Notes: generated by a model from the sequence alone, not told the origin. Positions 16,150-24,973 are shown, numbered from the stretch's first letter. The stretch: DNA of 42,146 nucleotides from Alphaproteobacteria bacterium (GCA_018826515.1 JAHKAM010000024.1:1-42146), one strand, 5' to 3'. Numbers and translations are program-made.

Positions 16150-16247
16150 AAGTGGAGACCGCGACCCGAAGGGGAATTCGTTGTGGCTGCTGCCTTCCGG
16201 CCCTGACCAGGTTGGCGAAACCTTCGCCCGCGATCTCCGAGAGGGGA
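16150..16247 (-). ncRNA. ffs: Signal recognition particle RNA (4.5S, bacterial small form)
   Basis: On the minus strand the conserved SRP domain IV is plain: CCTGGTCAGGGCCGGAAGGC followed by AGCAGCC, which contains the GGAA tetraloop region and the Ffh-binding internal loops. Flanking arms close the rod: GGAGA (16238-16234) pairs with TCTCC (16158-16154), and CGAAGG with CCTTCG. The ends are approximate. The RNA binds Ffh for co-translational targeting of membrane proteins. Position next to DUF3597-dnaX and divergent from nudC. Confidence 0.93.
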
Positions 16248-16289
16248 TATGACGATTCCGGCTCGCGGATGCAAGCCGTGGCTTGCTAG

Positions 16290-17228
16290 ATGAGCCTCAT
16301 GTCCCTTCCCGTCCTGAACACCTTCGCCGGCGATCCGCTCGACCGGTCCGGCGACCTGCGGAACGATCCCGACTGGCTGGCCGGGCAGGCGGCCAATCCC
16401 GACGCCATGGCCATGGTGCTGTGGGAGGGCCGGCCGCTGGTCGAGGCCGGCGCGACGCCGCGGCTGGCCTGGCTGGCGCTGGACCATGCGCGCGCCGTGG
16501 TTCCGGACCGGGAACTGTTCCTCGGCCTGTGGAAGGGCGCGCCGTGTTTCGCGGTCGAGGTCGAGGGATCGGTCGATCCGGCGGCGGGGCCGCTGGCCGG
16601 ACTCGGGGCGTTTCACGAAATGCGTGAGGCGGCCGCGATCCTGCCGGGGCCGGACGCGGCCATGGCGGGGACGGCCAAGTCGCTGTTCGACTGGCGGCGG
16701 CGGCACGGCTTCTGCGCCGCTTGCGGGGTGGAGACGGAAACGGCCTGCGGCGGCTGGAAGCGGGTCTGCCCGGCCTGCGGGGTCGAGCATTTCCCGCGCG
16801 TGGACCCGGTGACCATCATGCTGGCCGTCTACCGCGGCGGGGCCGAGCCGGTCTGTTTGCTGGGCCGGCAGGCGGCCTGGCCGGAGGGGCGGATGTCGAC
16901 CCTGGCGGGCTTCCTGGAGCCCGGCGAGACCATAGAGGCAGCCTGCGCCCGCGAGATCGAGGAGGAGGCCGGGCTGACGGTGACGGCGGTGCGCTATCAC
17001 TCGAGCCAGCCGTGGCCGTTCCCGTCACAGCTGATGATCGGGCTGGTGTGCGAGGTCGATTCCGATGACGCGCGGCCGGATCAGACGGAGCTGGAGGCCG
17101 TGGCGTGGCTGACGCGGGCGGAGGCGACGCAGGTGTTGTCGGGGACGCATCCGACGATCAAGGCGCCGCCGAGGATCGCCATCGCGCGGACGCTGTTGCA
17201 GGCGTGGGTGGACGGGTTCGACGTTTGA
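16290..17228 (+). CDS. nudC: NAD(+) diphosphatase / RNA deNADding enzyme NudC
   Basis: A 312-residue Nudix hydrolase. A zinc ribbon uses C142, C145, C160 and C163. The Nudix box runs from residue 207 to 229 in the form GxxxxxExxxxxxxREUxEExGU, with REIEEEAG intact. SQPWPFP (239-245) is the NADH-pyrophosphatase specificity motif. The enzyme cleaves NAD(H) to NMN(H) and AMP and removes NAD caps from RNA. The N-terminal domain (1-130) is the usual NudC substrate-binding domain. A second ATG at 16299 is possible; neither has a clear ribosome site. Expressed singly, divergent from the SRP RNA. Confidence 0.95.
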   Translation: MSLMSLPVLNTFAGDPLDRSGDLRNDPDWLAGQAANPDAMAMVLWEGRPLVEAGATPRLAWLALDHARAVVPDRELFLGLWKGAPCFAVEVEGSVDPAAGPLAGLGAFHEMREAAAILPGPDAAMAGTAKSLFDWRRRHGFCAACGVETETACGGWKRVCPACGVEHFPRVDPVTIMLAVYRGGAEPVCLLGRQAAWPEGRMSTLAGFLEPGETIEAACAREIEEEAGLTVTAVRYHSSQPWPFPSQLMIGLVCEVDSDDARPDQTELEAVAWLTRAEATQVLSGTHPTIKAPPRIAIARTLLQAWVDGFDV

Positions 17229-17284
17229 CGTTGCTTCCCGGCGAAGCCGGCCTCCAACCGTCCCGCGCGGCCTGGAGGCTGGTG

Positions 17285-17393
17285 GGTTCATCACAACGAA
17301 CACAACGCGTTCACAACGGACACGGCGCGGGTTGTGACCGGCTCTGCTCCCGTTGTGCCCTTTGTGACTTCGTTGTGTTCGTTGTGATGAACC
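17285..17393. repeat. Intergenic inverted-repeat element with perfect 23-base arms and internal CACAAC repeats
   Basis: The left arm (17285-17307) and right arm (17371-17393) are exact reverse complements over 23 bases. The 63-base interior has a nested pair, CACAACGG (17312-17319) with CCGTTGTG (17350-17357), so the whole can fold as a long hairpin. Short CACAACG/CGTTGTG units recur throughout. It lies between the convergent nudC and kdsB genes. It resembles REP/ERIC-type elements; no second copy is in this window. Confidence 0.85.
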
Positions 17394-17436
17394 TTCAGGT
17401 CTGAGGGCGAGGCTCTGAATTCCGGCTGCGCCGGGG

Positions 17437-18162
17437 CTACCGGGCCAGCGCCCTCGCCGCCTCGAGATCCGCCGGGCTGTCCACCGACAGCGGCGCTTCG
17501 TCGATGACGGCGGCCCAGATCTGCAGGCCCATCTCCAGCGCCCGCAGCTGTTCCAGCTTCTCACGGCGTTCCAGCGGCGACGGCGGGGCGGCGCAGAATC
17601 GCTCCAGGGCGGCGCGGCGGTAGCCGTACAAGCCGATGTGCCGCCAGACGGGGGCGTCGCCGAACAGGGTCGAGCGGGTGAAATAGAGGGCGCGGCCGTG
17701 GCGCTCGTCCGGCCCCATCGCCACCACCGCCTTGACCACGTCCGGATTGGACCGATCCGAAGCATCGGCCTCGGGCGCGATCAGGGTCGCGATGTCGCAG
17801 GCAGGCTCGGCGGCCAGCAGATCGGCGCAGGCGCGGGCCAGGCCAGGATCGGCGAAGGGCATGTCGCCCTGCAGGTTGATCACGGCGTCATGGCGGCCGT
17901 CGGGATCGATGGCGTCGAGGGCGGCGCGGATCCGGTCCGAGCCCGAGGGCAGGTCCGGATCGGTCAGCACAGCCAAGCCGCCGGCCGATTCGATCACGGC
18001 CACGATCTCCGGATCGCCCGCGGCGACGGCGACCGGCAGGCCCGAAAGCGCGGCCTGACGCCACGCCCGCACGATCATCGGCACGCCGCCGATCTCGGCC
18101 AGCGGCTTGTCCGGAAGGCGGGTCGCGGCCATCCGGGCCGGGATCAGGATCAGCGGGTTCAC
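17437..18162 (-). CDS. kdsB: 3-deoxy-manno-octulosonate cytidylyltransferase (CMP-KDO synthetase)
   Basis: A 241-residue nucleotidyltransferase. The N-terminal PLILIPARMAATRLPDKPLAEIGG is the family signature, followed by VLTDPDLPSGSDRI, VINLQGDMPF (metal-binding region) and HIGLYGYRRAALERF near the C-terminus. It activates KDO with CTP for lipid A inner-core assembly, in the cytosol, so the organism makes KDO-containing lipopolysaccharide. The start is GTG at 18162, with AGGA eight bases upstream; an overlapping ATG is out of frame. Divergent from the cytochrome c gene; downstream lies the 23-base inverted-repeat element. Confidence 0.95.
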   Translation of the reverse strand: MNPLILIPARMAATRLPDKPLAEIGGVPMIVRAWRQAALSGLPVAVAAGDPEIVAVIESAGGLAVLTDPDLPSGSDRIRAALDAIDPDGRHDAVINLQGDMPFADPGLARACADLLAAEPACDIATLIAPEADASDRSNPDVVKAVVAMGPDERHGRALYFTRSTLFGDAPVWRHIGLYGYRRAALERFCAAPPSPLERREKLEQLRALEMGLQIWAAVIDEAPLSVDSPADLEAARALAR

Positions 18163-18300
18163 ATGGATGTCCTGGACTGCGACGCTCGGACCGATCTTCA
18201 GCCGGTTGCGAAGGCCGCGCTAGCGTGTAAGAGACGCCCACGCAAGAATTCGCCTCGCCGCGCGTGTGGCAGGGCCTCAGACACGGGATGAACGACGCGC

Positions 18301-19029
18301 ATGAGCGGCGATCTGAAGCTGAACAAGATCATGGGCGCCGGTCTGGCGACGCTCTTCGTGATCCTGATGGTAAAAGAGGGCACGGCCGTCTTTTTCCACG
18401 CCGAAACTCCGGAAAAGATGGGCTATTTCGTTGACGCGCCGGAGGAGGCCGCCGGCGGCTCCGCCGAGGTCGTCCTGCCGCCCGACTGGGGCACCGTCCT
18501 GCCGACGGCCGACCTCGCCGCCGGCGAGGCCGCCTTCGCCCGTTGCCAGTCCTGCCACACCATCGCGGCCGGCGGCGCCAATGGAATCGGTCCGAACCTG
18601 TTCGGCGTCGTCGGCGGGCCGGTGATGCATGCGAGCGGATTCGCCTATTCCGACGCCTTCCAGGCGCACAAGGCCGAGGCGCCGAGCTGGACCCTCGATC
18701 AAATGGACCAGTTCCTGACGGCTCCGGGTCGCCACATCCCGGGCACCAAGATGTCGTTCGCCGGCATCCGGGACACCCAGACGCGCGTCAATCTGATCGC
18801 CTGGCTTCGCTCGCAGGGCTCCGGCGGCATGGCCATTCCGGCGCCGGATCCGGCGCGTCAGCCCGGCGCCGCGCCCGCCGCCCTGAGCGAGGACGCCCGG
18901 GCGCTTCCCGGCGTCGACGGCGCCCAGACGGATGCTGCGCCGGTGACCGGCGCGGCCGGTCAGCCGGCGGTAGAGACCTCTCCCGTCGCCCCGCCCGCCT
19001 CGGACAGCCCGGCGCCGCCGAACACCTGA
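18301..19029 (+). CDS. Membrane-anchored class I cytochrome c
   Basis: A 242-residue protein. Residues 10-32 (MGAGLATLFVILMVKEGTAVFF) form an uncleaved N-terminal anchor. The haem site is C82-Q-S-C85-H86, with axial Met151 in HIPGTKMSFAGIRD, both typical of CycM/cytochrome c552-type electron carriers that link the bc1 complex to terminal oxidases. The last 70 residues are a proline/alanine-rich periplasmic tail without recognisable domain, longer than usual. The domain faces the periplasm. Followed by a strong bidirectional terminator. Confidence 0.92.
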   Translation: MSGDLKLNKIMGAGLATLFVILMVKEGTAVFFHAETPEKMGYFVDAPEEAAGGSAEVVLPPDWGTVLPTADLAAGEAAFARCQSCHTIAAGGANGIGPNLFGVVGGPVMHASGFAYSDAFQAHKAEAPSWTLDQMDQFLTAPGRHIPGTKMSFAGIRDTQTRVNLIAWLRSQGSGGMAIPAPDPARQPGAAPAALSEDARALPGVDGAQTDAAPVTGAAGQPAVETSPVAPPASDSPAPPNT

Positions 19030-19053
19030 GGCCCAGCGGGGTTCAATGATTGG

Positions 19054-19081
19054 AAAGGGCGGTCTTCGGGCCGCCCTTTTT
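19054..19081. terminator. Bidirectional intrinsic terminator between cytochrome c and NlpC/P60 genes
   Basis: Nine-base arms AAAGGGCGG (19054-19062) and CCGCCCTTT (19071-19079) surround a loop containing a C-UUCG-G tetraloop, followed by a run of T; the AAA on the other side gives a T-run on the minus strand. It serves both convergent genes. Confidence 0.88.
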
Positions 19082-19088
19082 CGTTCCG

Positions 19089-19874
19089 TCATAGACGACG
19101 GATGACCGGCCCGTCCGAGCTCGCGACCCGATGCCGGGCGTCGGCCTCGGCGAAAGGTTCGATCACCACCCCGCCCAGCCGGCCGACGGCGTGCAACACG
19201 CGGTCCTCGTCGAGGATGAAGCCGGCATGTCCGTTCCAGGGGCCTTCTTCGGGATCCAGCCAGATGACGAGATCGCCGCGACGGGCCTGGTCCACCGCCA
19301 CGGCCTGTCCCAGTTCGGCCAGTTGATCGGCGTAACGGGGCGCGGCGCGGCCGCAGGCGTAGAGCGCCTGCTGCACAAGGCCACAGCAGTCGGTGCCCAG
19401 CGATGAGCGACCACCCAGCTTGTAGGGGGTTCCGACCAGTCGCTCGGCGACCTCGACCGGCTCGGCGGCGAAACTGCCGATGGGAGCGAGGCCTGCCGGG
19501 TCGCCCACTTCGACCACAAGGGCATTGAGCGGCAGGGTGGCGTCGGTCGCTCCGATCCGGTGGGTCGCCAGCGGCGCCCCTGGCCGGAGCGCTGACAGCC
19601 TCACCCAGCCCACGACGCCGTCGCGACGGGCGCGGCCCCAGACCTGATCCTCGCGCGTGTCGAGTATGTCGAACGCCTCGCCGAAGATCAGCTGATCGAC
19701 GGGATGGTCGCCCGGCGCCGCGTCGGCGTGAATGTCGGCGACAGGAACCGCGCAATGCATCGCCCGGACCGCGCGGAAAGCGGCGGCGCGCACGATCCCT
19801 TCCAGCGCCTGCTCGGCCAGGTCCGGCCGGGCGAGAGTGGTGCGGGGGTCCAGAGTGGCGGCGGCTGTGGTCAA
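19089..19874 (-). CDS. NlpC/P60 family cysteine peptidase with SH3-like domains
   Basis: A 261-residue protein. Residues about 35-125 form bacterial SH3-like domains (ADIHADAAPGDHPVDQLIFGE, then VWGRARRDGVVGWVRLSAL). The NlpC/P60 catalytic domain follows: GTPYKLGGRSSLGTDCCGLVQ with catalytic Cys163, NGHAGFIL with His216, and a third polar site near H228. It cleaves D-Glu-meso-DAP type bonds in peptidoglycan peptides, as in wall recycling or remodelling. No signal peptide is visible, so it may act in the cytosol like YkfC. The start is a TTG with no clear ribosome site, so the true start could be further in. Convergent with cytochrome c. Confidence 0.88.
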   Translation of the reverse strand: MTTAAATLDPRTTLARPDLAEQALEGIVRAAAFRAVRAMHCAVPVADIHADAAPGDHPVDQLIFGEAFDILDTREDQVWGRARRDGVVGWVRLSALRPGAPLATHRIGATDATLPLNALVVEVGDPAGLAPIGSFAAEPVEVAERLVGTPYKLGGRSSLGTDCCGLVQQALYACGRAAPRYADQLAELGQAVAVDQARRGDLVIWLDPEEGPWNGHAGFILDEDRVLHAVGRLGGVVIEPFAEADARHRVASSDGPVIRRL

Positions 19875-19928
19875 GCGTGGGCGGGTCCGATTGAGCCCGC
19901 ATCCTGACGCACGAAGGCGAAAGGGCCG

Positions 19929-21302
19929 TTAACGCGCTGCGAAGCGCCGGGACAGCATCTCGAAGCACGCCCTCAGCGCCTGCGCCTCTCCGCCCTCCGG
20001 CCAGCCGGGCCGGGCGCGGGGATTCCAGGCGAAGATGTCCATGTGGGCCCAGGCGCCGGTCGTCGGCGCAAAACGCTGCAGGAACAGGGCGGCGGTGACC
20101 GAGCCGGCCTGGGCCCAGCCGGCGGAGTCGTTGCGCAGGTCGGCGATCTCGGTCTCCAGCGCCGCCCGATAGCCGGGCCACAGAGGCATCCGCCACAGCG
20201 GATCGCCGACGGCGCGACCGGCCTCCAGCAGGTCGGCGGCGAGGGCTTCGTCGTCTGTGTAGAGCGGCGGCAACTCCGGGCCCAGGGCGATGCGGGCCGC
20301 GCCGGTGAGGGTGGCGAAGTCGAGGGTCAGATCGGGTGAATGCTCGCCCGCGCGGGTCAGGATGTCGGCAAGGATCAACCGGCCCTCGGCGTCGGTGTTG
20401 CCGATCTCGATGGTCAGGCCCTTCCGGCTGGACAGGATGTCGCCGGGGCGGAAGGAGTCGGCGGAGATGGCGTTCTCGACCGCCGCAACCAGAACCACCA
20501 GCCGCACGGGCAGGCCGGCCTGCATGACCAGACGGCCGAGCGCGAGTGCGTGGGCCGAGCCGCCCATGTCCTTCTTCATATTGCGCATGCCCGCAGCGGG
20601 CTTGATATCCAGCCCGCCGGAATCGAACACCACCCCCTTGCCGACCAGAGCTACCAGCGGCAGGTCGGCGCGGTCGAGGTTCCAGCCGATCTCGATCACC
20701 CTCGGGGCGCGATGCGGCGCGGCGGCGCGGCCGACGGCGTGGACCGCCGGATAGTTTTCCTCCAGCAGGGCCTCGCCGGTGGACACCGCAACCGACGCGC
20801 CCGAGGCGGCGGCGATCTCGCGGGCGATGGTCTCGATCTGCAGCGGCCCCATGTCCGCCGCCGGGGTGTCGATCATTTCGCGGGCGAGGGCGCAGGCCGA
20901 GGCGATGCGCCGGGCACTTTCGACATCCATCCCTTCCGGCGCGACCAGACGCACCCGGTCGCGATCGGGCCGGACCTTGTAGCGGTCGAAAACATAGGCC
21001 CCGAGCAGGAAGGCCAGGGCCGCCTGGCGGGCGACCTCCGGTTCGGCTTCCAGCCGGTAGAGACCCGGCGGCAACCGCGCCGGCAGGGCCCGGACGGACA
21101 GGGGGTCGAAACGCTCGCCGGCTCCGACAAGAACGGCGGCGAACCCGCCCTGCCCGTTCGGCACGGACAGGATCTGGCCGGGCCTGCCCTTGAATCCGTT
21201 GGCTTCGGCCCAGCCGTCGAACGGTCCGTCCGGGCCGACGAATCGCACCGGAACGGCGCCATCGCCCTCGGTGGTCAGCAGGTCGGGATGCAGGACGGAC
21301 AT
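19929..21302 (-). CDS. Leucyl aminopeptidase family protein (M17)
   Basis: A 457-residue M17 aminopeptidase. The catalytic domain carries GKGVVFDSGGLDIKPA (K222, D227, K234), KKDMGGSAHALAL and the signature NTDAEGRL (302-309), which supply both metal sites and the bicarbonate-binding arginine. The N-terminal domain is divergent and shorter than E. coli PepA, matching the PepB-like alphaproteobacterial group. It removes N-terminal residues from peptides in the cytosol as a hexamer. AAGG lies ten bases before the ATG; the open frame continuing to 22001 is only the antisense of the TPR gene. Confidence 0.93.
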   Translation of the reverse strand: MSVLHPDLLTTEGDGAVPVRFVGPDGPFDGWAEANGFKGRPGQILSVPNGQGGFAAVLVGAGERFDPLSVRALPARLPPGLYRLEAEPEVARQAALAFLLGAYVFDRYKVRPDRDRVRLVAPEGMDVESARRIASACALAREMIDTPAADMGPLQIETIAREIAAASGASVAVSTGEALLEENYPAVHAVGRAAAPHRAPRVIEIGWNLDRADLPLVALVGKGVVFDSGGLDIKPAAGMRNMKKDMGGSAHALALGRLVMQAGLPVRLVVLVAAVENAISADSFRPGDILSSRKGLTIEIGNTDAEGRLILADILTRAGEHSPDLTLDFATLTGAARIALGPELPPLYTDDEALAADLLEAGRAVGDPLWRMPLWPGYRAALETEIADLRNDSAGWAQAGSVTAALFLQRFAPTTGAWAHMDIFAWNPRARPGWPEGGEAQALRACFEMLSRRFAAR

Positions 21303-21395
21303 GGGCGGCGGCCTTTCCGGCCGGACGGGGCCGATCTTAACCAAGGATTGACGAGAAGGGCCGAGTCTCGGGTCGAACCTTCCGGAGCGCCTTCC

Positions 21396-22199
21396 ATGTC
21401 GCGCACGACTGCCCGTATCGCAACCATCGGCTTGCTTCTGGCCGGCCTGGCCTCGCCTGCCCTCGCCCAGACCCCGGCGGCGCCCGCCGCCGCGCCGACG
21501 GGACGGCAGGCGGCCGCCGCCGACGTCCGCGCCGCCTACGACCGCGCCGACCCCCTTGCCCGGCAGATCTTCTGGTCCGACCAGGCGGAGATCGACCCGA
21601 TGGACCCGGTCGCCGGGGTCAAGGCGGCCCAGGCGCTGCGCGAGCTGGGCCGGTTTGACCAGGCAGCCGAGATGGCCGGCAAGGTGCTGCTGATGCAGCC
21701 GACGAATGTCGAGGCCATGCTGGAGGCCGGACGCGCCCATATCGCGCGCGGACAGGCCTTCTACGGAATCGCCGCTCTGGAAGGCGCCCGCAACGCCCGG
21801 CCCGACGACTGGCGGGCATGGTCCCTGCTGGGCGCGGCCTATGAGCAGGTGCGCCGGGCCGATGACGCCCGCGCGGCCTGGGCCCAGGCGCTGGCGCTGT
21901 CGCCCGACAATCCCGACGTCCTGTCCAACATGGCCATCTCGGCCATGACGCGTGGCGATACGGCCGGGGCCGAGCCCCTGCTGCGACGCGCTGCGGCCCA
22001 ACCGGGGGCCTCGCTGAAGGTGCGGCTGAACCTGGCCATGGTGCTGGGTCTGACCGGCAATCTGGCCGAGGCCGAACAGATCCTGCGCCGCGACCTGCCG
22101 CCCGAGGCCGCGGACCGCAACCTGGCCTGGCTGCGCGAGCGGACCGGCGGGACCGGCGTCGACCAGGCCCGCACCTGGGGCTCGCTCCAGGGCGGCTGA
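21396..22199 (+). CDS. Exported TPR-repeat protein (TadD-like)
   Basis: A 267-residue protein with a signal peptide (MSRTTARIATIGLLLAGLASPALAQ) and several tetratricopeptide repeats from about residue 70 to 240; clear units are AQALRELGRFDQAAEMAGKVL, AGRAHIARGQAFYGIAALEGA and LGAAYEQVRRADDARAAWAQAL. TPRs bind partner proteins. The layout resembles TadD/CpaO-type pilus assembly lipoproteins, but there is no lipobox and no pilus gene nearby, so the partner is unknown. GGAG lies nine bases before the ATG. TTGACG at 21348-21353 is a possible -35 element. Expressed divergently from the M17 gene. Confidence 0.8.
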   Translation: MSRTTARIATIGLLLAGLASPALAQTPAAPAAAPTGRQAAAADVRAAYDRADPLARQIFWSDQAEIDPMDPVAGVKAAQALRELGRFDQAAEMAGKVLLMQPTNVEAMLEAGRAHIARGQAFYGIAALEGARNARPDDWRAWSLLGAAYEQVRRADDARAAWAQALALSPDNPDVLSNMAISAMTRGDTAGAEPLLRRAAAQPGASLKVRLNLAMVLGLTGNLAEAEQILRRDLPPEAADRNLAWLRERTGGTGVDQARTWGSLQGG

Positions 22200-22216
22200 C
22201 CGCCTATATTCCGCTC

Positions 22217-22687
22217 ATGATCGACGAGCTCTACAGCGCGCGCATCCTCGGGCTGGCGGCCAATCTGCCGCACAGCGGGCGGCTGGCCGCGCCGGACGGC
22301 ACCGGCGAGCGGATCGCGAAGCTGTGCGGCTCGAAAGCGATCGTCGATGTGACGCTCGATGAGGCGGGCCGGATCGCCAGCTTCGCCCAGGACGTGAAGG
22401 CCTGCGCCCTCGGCCAGGCGGCGGCGGGGGTGCTGGGCGAGGCCGTGATCGGCGCGTCGCTCGGGGACCTGACGGAGGCGCGGGACGCCATGGCCGCCAT
22501 GCTCAAGGTCGGCGGCGACGGGCCGGCGGGCCGGTTCGAGGGCCTGAGGGCGCTGAAACAGGTCGCCGACTATCCGGCGCGCCACGCCTCGACCATGGTC
22601 GCCATCGAGGCGGCGCTCGACGCCGTGCGTCAGGCGATGACGCGCAGAAGCCCCGACACCCGAACTAGCCTCGCCGGCGCGGCCTAG
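22217..22687 (+). CDS. Iron-sulfur cluster assembly scaffold protein (IscU/SufU-like)
   Basis: A 156-residue NifU-N/IscU-fold protein. Conserved features are [16 protein letters not shown] with C37, [24 protein letters not shown] with C63, and [28 protein letters not shown]. The position of the usual third ligand cysteine reads ARHAST, without cysteine, as in many alphaproteobacterial relatives. It may therefore use a partner ligand, or act outside classical cluster assembly. No suf or isc genes are adjacent. It starts 17 bases after the TPR gene and 43 bases before yidD, so the four genes TPR, scaffold, yidD and thrS run the same way and may be co-transcribed. Confidence 0.82.
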   Translation: MIDELYSARILGLAANLPHSGRLAAPDGTGERIAKLCGSKAIVDVTLDEAGRIASFAQDVKACALGQAAAGVLGEAVIGASLGDLTEARDAMAAMLKVGGDGPAGRFEGLRALKQVADYPARHASTMVAIEAALDAVRQAMTRRSPDTRTSLAGAA

Positions 22688-22730
22688 ACCCGTTGCTCCT
22701 GCGACCATTGCAGGGGATAAGCGCGGCGAC

Positions 22731-22976
22731 ATGGCTTCCGGCGGAACTCTTTATGAACGCGGCGTGCGGCTGGCCCATCGGGGCTACAAGCTGACGCTGT
22801 CGCCCCTGATCGGGCAGTCGTGCCGGTTCCTGCCGACCTGCTCGGACTACGGACGGGACGCGCTGATCCAGCACGGACCGATCAAGGGGGGATGGCTGAC
22901 GGTCAGACGCCTCTGCAAATGCCATCCCTTCGGCCAATCGGGCTACGACCCGGTTCCGCCTGCAAAGACAGACTGA
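22731..22976 (+). CDS. yidD: Membrane protein insertion efficiency factor YidD
   Basis: An 81-residue protein with the complete YidD pattern: [39 protein letters not shown], followed by [18 protein letters not shown]. The [10 protein letters not shown] cysteine motif is intact. YidD assists YidC-dependent insertion of inner-membrane proteins through an amphipathic N-terminal helix. It is usually next to rnpA-yidC; here it precedes thrS, with the stop and start overlapping in TGATG. Confidence 0.95.
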   Translation: MASGGTLYERGVRLAHRGYKLTLSPLIGQSCRFLPTCSDYGRDALIQHGPIKGGWLTVRRLCKCHPFGQSGYDPVPPAKTD

Positions 22977-24901
22977 TGATCGACCTCAAATTCCCCGACG
23001 GCGCCACGCGCCAGTATCCCGACGACGCCACGGGCCGTGACGTCGCCGCCTCCATCTCGCCGTCGCTGGCCAAGCGCGCGGCCCTGGTCGCCCTGAACGG
23101 CGAACAGCGCGATCTGGACCGCCCGCTGGGCGGTTCGGGCGACTTCAAGCTGATCATGCGCGATGATCCGGAGGCTCTGGAGACCATCCGTCACGACGCC
23201 GCCCACGTGCTGGCCCAGGCGGTGCAGGAGCTGTTCCCCGGCACCCAGGTGACCATCGGCCCGGCCATCGAGGACGGCTTCTATTACGACTTTCACCGCG
23301 AGGAGCCGTTCTCGACCGACGACTTCTCCGCCATCGAGAAGAAGATGGCCGAGATCGTCGACCGCGACGAGAAGCTGGTGCGTCAGGTCTGGGACCGGGA
23401 CGAGGCGATCAAGCTGTTCGAGGCCAAGGGCGAGACGTTCAAGGCCGAGCTGATCCGGGACCTGCCGGGGACGGAGACGATCACCACCTACGCCACGGGC
23501 GACTGGGTCGACCTGTGCCGGGGGCCGCATTTCCCCTCGACCAAATTCGTCGGCAAGGCCTTCAAACTGACCAAACTGGCCGGGGCCTACTGGCGCGGCG
23601 ACCACCGCAATCCGCAGCTGCAGCGTATCTATGCGACGGCCTGGGCCTCGAAGGAGGACCTCGACGCCTATCTTCTGCGCGTCGAGGAGGCCGAGAAGCG
23701 CGACCACCGCAAGCTGGGCCGCCAGATGGAGCTCTTCCACATGCAGGAAGAGGGCCGCGGCATGGTCTTCTGGCATCCCAAGGGCTGGATCCTGTGGCGG
23801 GAGCTGGAATCCTACCTGCGCCGCCGCCTCGACGCGGCCGGCTATCAGGAGATCAAGACGCCCCAGGTCATGGACCGGGTGTTCTGGGAGAAGTCGGGCC
23901 ACTGGGAGAAATACCGGCCCAATATGTTCGTGTGCGAGACCGAGGAGGGCGAGGTCCTGGCGGTCAAGCCGATGAGCTGCCCCGGCCACGTTCAGGTCTT
24001 CAATGTCGGCCAGCGTTCATACCGCGAGCTGCCGCTGCGGTTCGCCGAATACGGCTCCTGCCACCGCTACGAACCCTCGGGCTCGTTGCATGGGCTGATG
24101 CGGGTGCGGGCCTTCACCCAGGACGACGGCCACATCTTCTGCCGCGAGGACCAGATCACCGATGAGGCCAAGGCCTTCATCGACCTGCTGATGACCGTCT
24201 ATGACGATCTGGGCATGGCCCTGACGGAGCTGAATTTCTCCACCCGTCCCGAGGTCCGCGCCGGCGACGACGCCACCTGGGACCGGGCCGAGGCCGAGCT
24301 GCTGAAGGCCATTGAGGCGGCCGGGGTGAACTGGACCCTGAACGAGGGCGACGGCGCCTTCTACGGCCCCAAGCTGGACTTCAAGGTCAAGGACGCGATC
24401 GGCCGGACCTGGCAGTGCGGCACCTTCCAGCTGGACATGGTCCTGCCCGAGCGGCTGGACGCCCTTTACATCGGCGAGGACGGCCAGAAACACCGGCCGG
24501 TCATGCTGCACCGGGCGATCCTCGGATCGTTCGAGCGGTTCCTCGGCATTCTGATCGAAAACTACGCCGGGGCCTTCCCGCTGTGGCTGGCGCCGACCCA
24601 GGTGGTGGTGGCGACCATCGTCTCGGAGGCCGACGACTACGCCCGCTCCGTCCAGGCGCGGTTCAAGGCCGCCGGCCTGCGGGTCGAGACCGACCTGCGC
24701 AACGAGAAGGTCGGCTACAAGGTGCGCGAGCACTCGGTCGGCAAGGTCCCGGTCATCGCCGTGGTCGGCAAGAACGAGGCCGAGGCGGGCACGGTGGCGA
24801 TCCGCCGTCTGGGTTCGCAGGCGCAGGAGGTCGTGTCGCTGGATGAGGCGATCCGTATCCTGACCGAAGAGGCGACGCCGCCGGATCTGCGGACCGCCTG
24901 A
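22976..24901 (+). CDS. thrS: Threonine--tRNA ligase
   Basis: A 641-residue class II synthetase, full length. A TGS domain (1-62), the editing/second-additional domain (HDAAHVLAQAVQELFPG, then GDWVDLCRGPHFPST), the catalytic core with KPMSCPGHVQVF zinc ligand, motif 2 (FRFAEYGSCHRYE-like) and motif 3 in HRAILGSFERFLGILIE, and a C-terminal anticodon-binding domain (PLWLAPTQVVVATI). It charges tRNA-Thr and edits Ser-tRNA-Thr. The ATG overlaps the yidD stop by one base, so translation is probably coupled. No upstream operator for self-repression is visible. Ends at a strong terminator. Confidence 0.98.
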   Translation: MIDLKFPDGATRQYPDDATGRDVAASISPSLAKRAALVALNGEQRDLDRPLGGSGDFKLIMRDDPEALETIRHDAAHVLAQAVQELFPGTQVTIGPAIEDGFYYDFHREEPFSTDDFSAIEKKMAEIVDRDEKLVRQVWDRDEAIKLFEAKGETFKAELIRDLPGTETITTYATGDWVDLCRGPHFPSTKFVGKAFKLTKLAGAYWRGDHRNPQLQRIYATAWASKEDLDAYLLRVEEAEKRDHRKLGRQMELFHMQEEGRGMVFWHPKGWILWRELESYLRRRLDAAGYQEIKTPQVMDRVFWEKSGHWEKYRPNMFVCETEEGEVLAVKPMSCPGHVQVFNVGQRSYRELPLRFAEYGSCHRYEPSGSLHGLMRVRAFTQDDGHIFCREDQITDEAKAFIDLLMTVYDDLGMALTELNFSTRPEVRAGDDATWDRAEAELLKAIEAAGVNWTLNEGDGAFYGPKLDFKVKDAIGRTWQCGTFQLDMVLPERLDALYIGEDGQKHRPVMLHRAILGSFERFLGILIENYAGAFPLWLAPTQVVVATIVSEADDYARSVQARFKAAGLRVETDLRNEKVGYKVREHSVGKVPVIAVVGKNEAEAGTVAIRRLGSQAQEVVSLDEAIRILTEEATPPDLRTA

Positions 24902-24920
24902 CCGATCGTGCGAACGAAAG

Positions 24921-24953
24921 AGCCCGCCCCCGTCATCACGGGGGCGGGCTTTT
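24921..24953. terminator. Bidirectional intrinsic terminator between thrS and phnE
   Basis: Thirteen-base perfect arms (24921-24933 and 24938-24950) enclose the loop CATC and run into TTTT; the preceding AAAG gives a short T-run for the minus strand. It ends both thrS and the phnCDE operon. Confidence 0.92.
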
Positions 24954-24973
24954 CAATGGACGGCGCGCGGCGA

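Noticed and set aside
17285..17393. CRISPR array, because of repeated CACAACG units
   Set aside because: Units are only seven to nine bases, irregularly spaced and arranged as inverted arms, with no spacers or cas genes.
20340..21395. N-terminal extension of the TPR protein frame
   Set aside because: It is antisense to the M17 aminopeptidase. A signal peptide and ribosome site mark the true start at 21396.
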